From: a virus
Direction: 5' to 3' (one strand)
IMG/VR virus record: IMGVR_UViG_3300021959_000148
Span: 1-37,487 of that record
Length of the DNA: 37,487 nucleotides
In this document: piece by piece, positions 37,066-37,487 of the stretch
Numbering within the stretch: position 1 is the first letter of the stretch
Layout of the letters: the number at the start of each line of letters is the position of its first letter
Notes under the pieces: model-generated
What the model was told of the DNA's origin: nothing
What the model saw: only the letters and a program-made list of their open reading frames with translations
The model's database searches: none
Translations under genes and position numbers: made by a program

Positions 37066-37487
37066 TCTCTAATCTCGACATAAGTCTCTCTGCACGGTTA
37101 GTAACTTGTCTGTACCATTTACTATCACGTCCTTCAACTCCTGCCTTTTTCCAGTCTCCTTCTTCTAGTGCTTTTCTGAAGTTTTTAAATCCACCTAGTC
37201 TTGTACGTCCCATGTTGAACATCATATTAACCAAGACCTGCTGGACTTCGTCTGGCCAACTAGTAAACCCTTCTCCGTATAATGCAACACATTCGGAGAT
37301 TGCTGTGTCGAGGTCTCTTTCGAAACACTCCTTAACTCTTTCTTCATTGACTGGAGTTCCAACTGGTTGTCCATGTTCCTCGTCACTTTCGAGGACAAGG
37401 TGACCAACTCCAAATGTTGGGTAACCGAGGTGGTCAAGGTAGATTTCATTTACTACTCCCTCATCTATTTTAAGTTGTTCGAATACT
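37058..37487 (-). CDS. T4-type lysozyme, partial (start beyond window)
   Basis: 142 residues are visible up to the window edge. VFEQLKIDEG aligns with the start of T4 lysozyme (NIFEMLRIDEG), so only one to three residues are probably missing if it is a free-standing enzyme. The catalytic triad of T4 lysozyme is present: Glu (visible residue 9), Asp (18) and Thr (24, in YPTFGVGH). Later motifs VNMMFNMGRTRLGGFKNF and TNRAERLM also match. It cuts peptidoglycan at lysis; fusion to a tail-baseplate protein (gp5 type) cannot be excluded without the upstream sequence. Confidence 0.88.
   Translation of the reverse strand, partial: VFEQLKIDEGVVNEIYLDHLGYPTFGVGHLVLESDEEHGQPVGTPVNEERVKECFERDLDTAISECVALYGEGFTSWPDEVQQVLVNMMFNMGRTRLGGFKNFRKALEEGDWKKAGVEGRDSKWYRQVTNRAERLMSRLENV

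Overview
The window is a stretch of a large T4-like (myovirus) phage genome, most likely marine. It has a T4-type family B DNA polymerase (gp43), UvsX recombinase, gp41-type helicase, gp61-type primase, class Ia ribonucleotide reductase with a glutaredoxin, MazG, a T4-type lysozyme, five tRNA genes, T4-like late promoters (TATAAATA and CTAAATA types) and many small structural genes of the kind seen in marine T4-like phages. There are no photosynthesis genes and no integrase. The host cannot be named from the sequence; the AT-rich composition and gene set would fit a pelagiphage-like or cyanophage-like relative.

Almost everything reads on the minus strand. From right to left: a lysozyme cut by the window edge, two small genes, gp43, three small genes (two membrane proteins), a small lipoprotein and a terminator (32963-32986). 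Next come a thermonuclease, a 59-aa membrane protein, uvsX, the gp41 helicase, and tRNA-Glu plus tRNA-Asp. Positions 29683-19280 hold a late, mostly structural cluster of about 15 genes, including a ligase-like nucleotidyltransferase, an adenylyltransferase/kinase fusion, an HNH-tailed protein and several proteins with prohead-protease-like cleavage sites. Then come a conserved phage gene, tRNA-Thr, and a block with a PAP2 phosphatase and a membrane protein, closed by a strong terminator (16248-16283). The next early/replication operon holds primase, nrdA, a 2OG oxygenase, nrdB, glutaredoxin, small genes, an SprT-like protease and a HAD nucleotidase, ending at a terminator (8628-8651). A late unit follows with a spanin-like pair, three more 2OG-Fe(II) oxygenases, small genes, a sulfotransferase, tRNA-Ala, tRNA-Ser, MazG, a glycosyltransferase-like protein and a fifth oxygenase. 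At 1155-1875 is the only plus-strand operon: a PD-(D/E)XK nuclease and a small membrane protein. The far left has early promoters, an LPD29-like protein and very small ORFs.

The control signals are unusually readable. Sigma70-like promoters (TTGACA, 17-18 bp, TATAAT-like) sit so close to genes that in four cases the start codon lies exactly 6 nt after the -10 box, which predicts leaderless mRNAs for gp43, the primase, the HAD nucleotidase and a 32-aa ORF. Four promoters share an inverted repeat wrapped around the -35 box and followed by a T-run, so they may also work as terminators or operators. Late genes carry TAAATA-type boxes, several with the extension GTAnTAT. The most interesting protein-level idea is that part of the structural cluster encodes internal head proteins. 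Their N-termini and internal sites resemble T4 capsid-targeting and gp21-protease sites, including one exactly between the two enzyme domains of the adenylyltransferase/kinase fusion.
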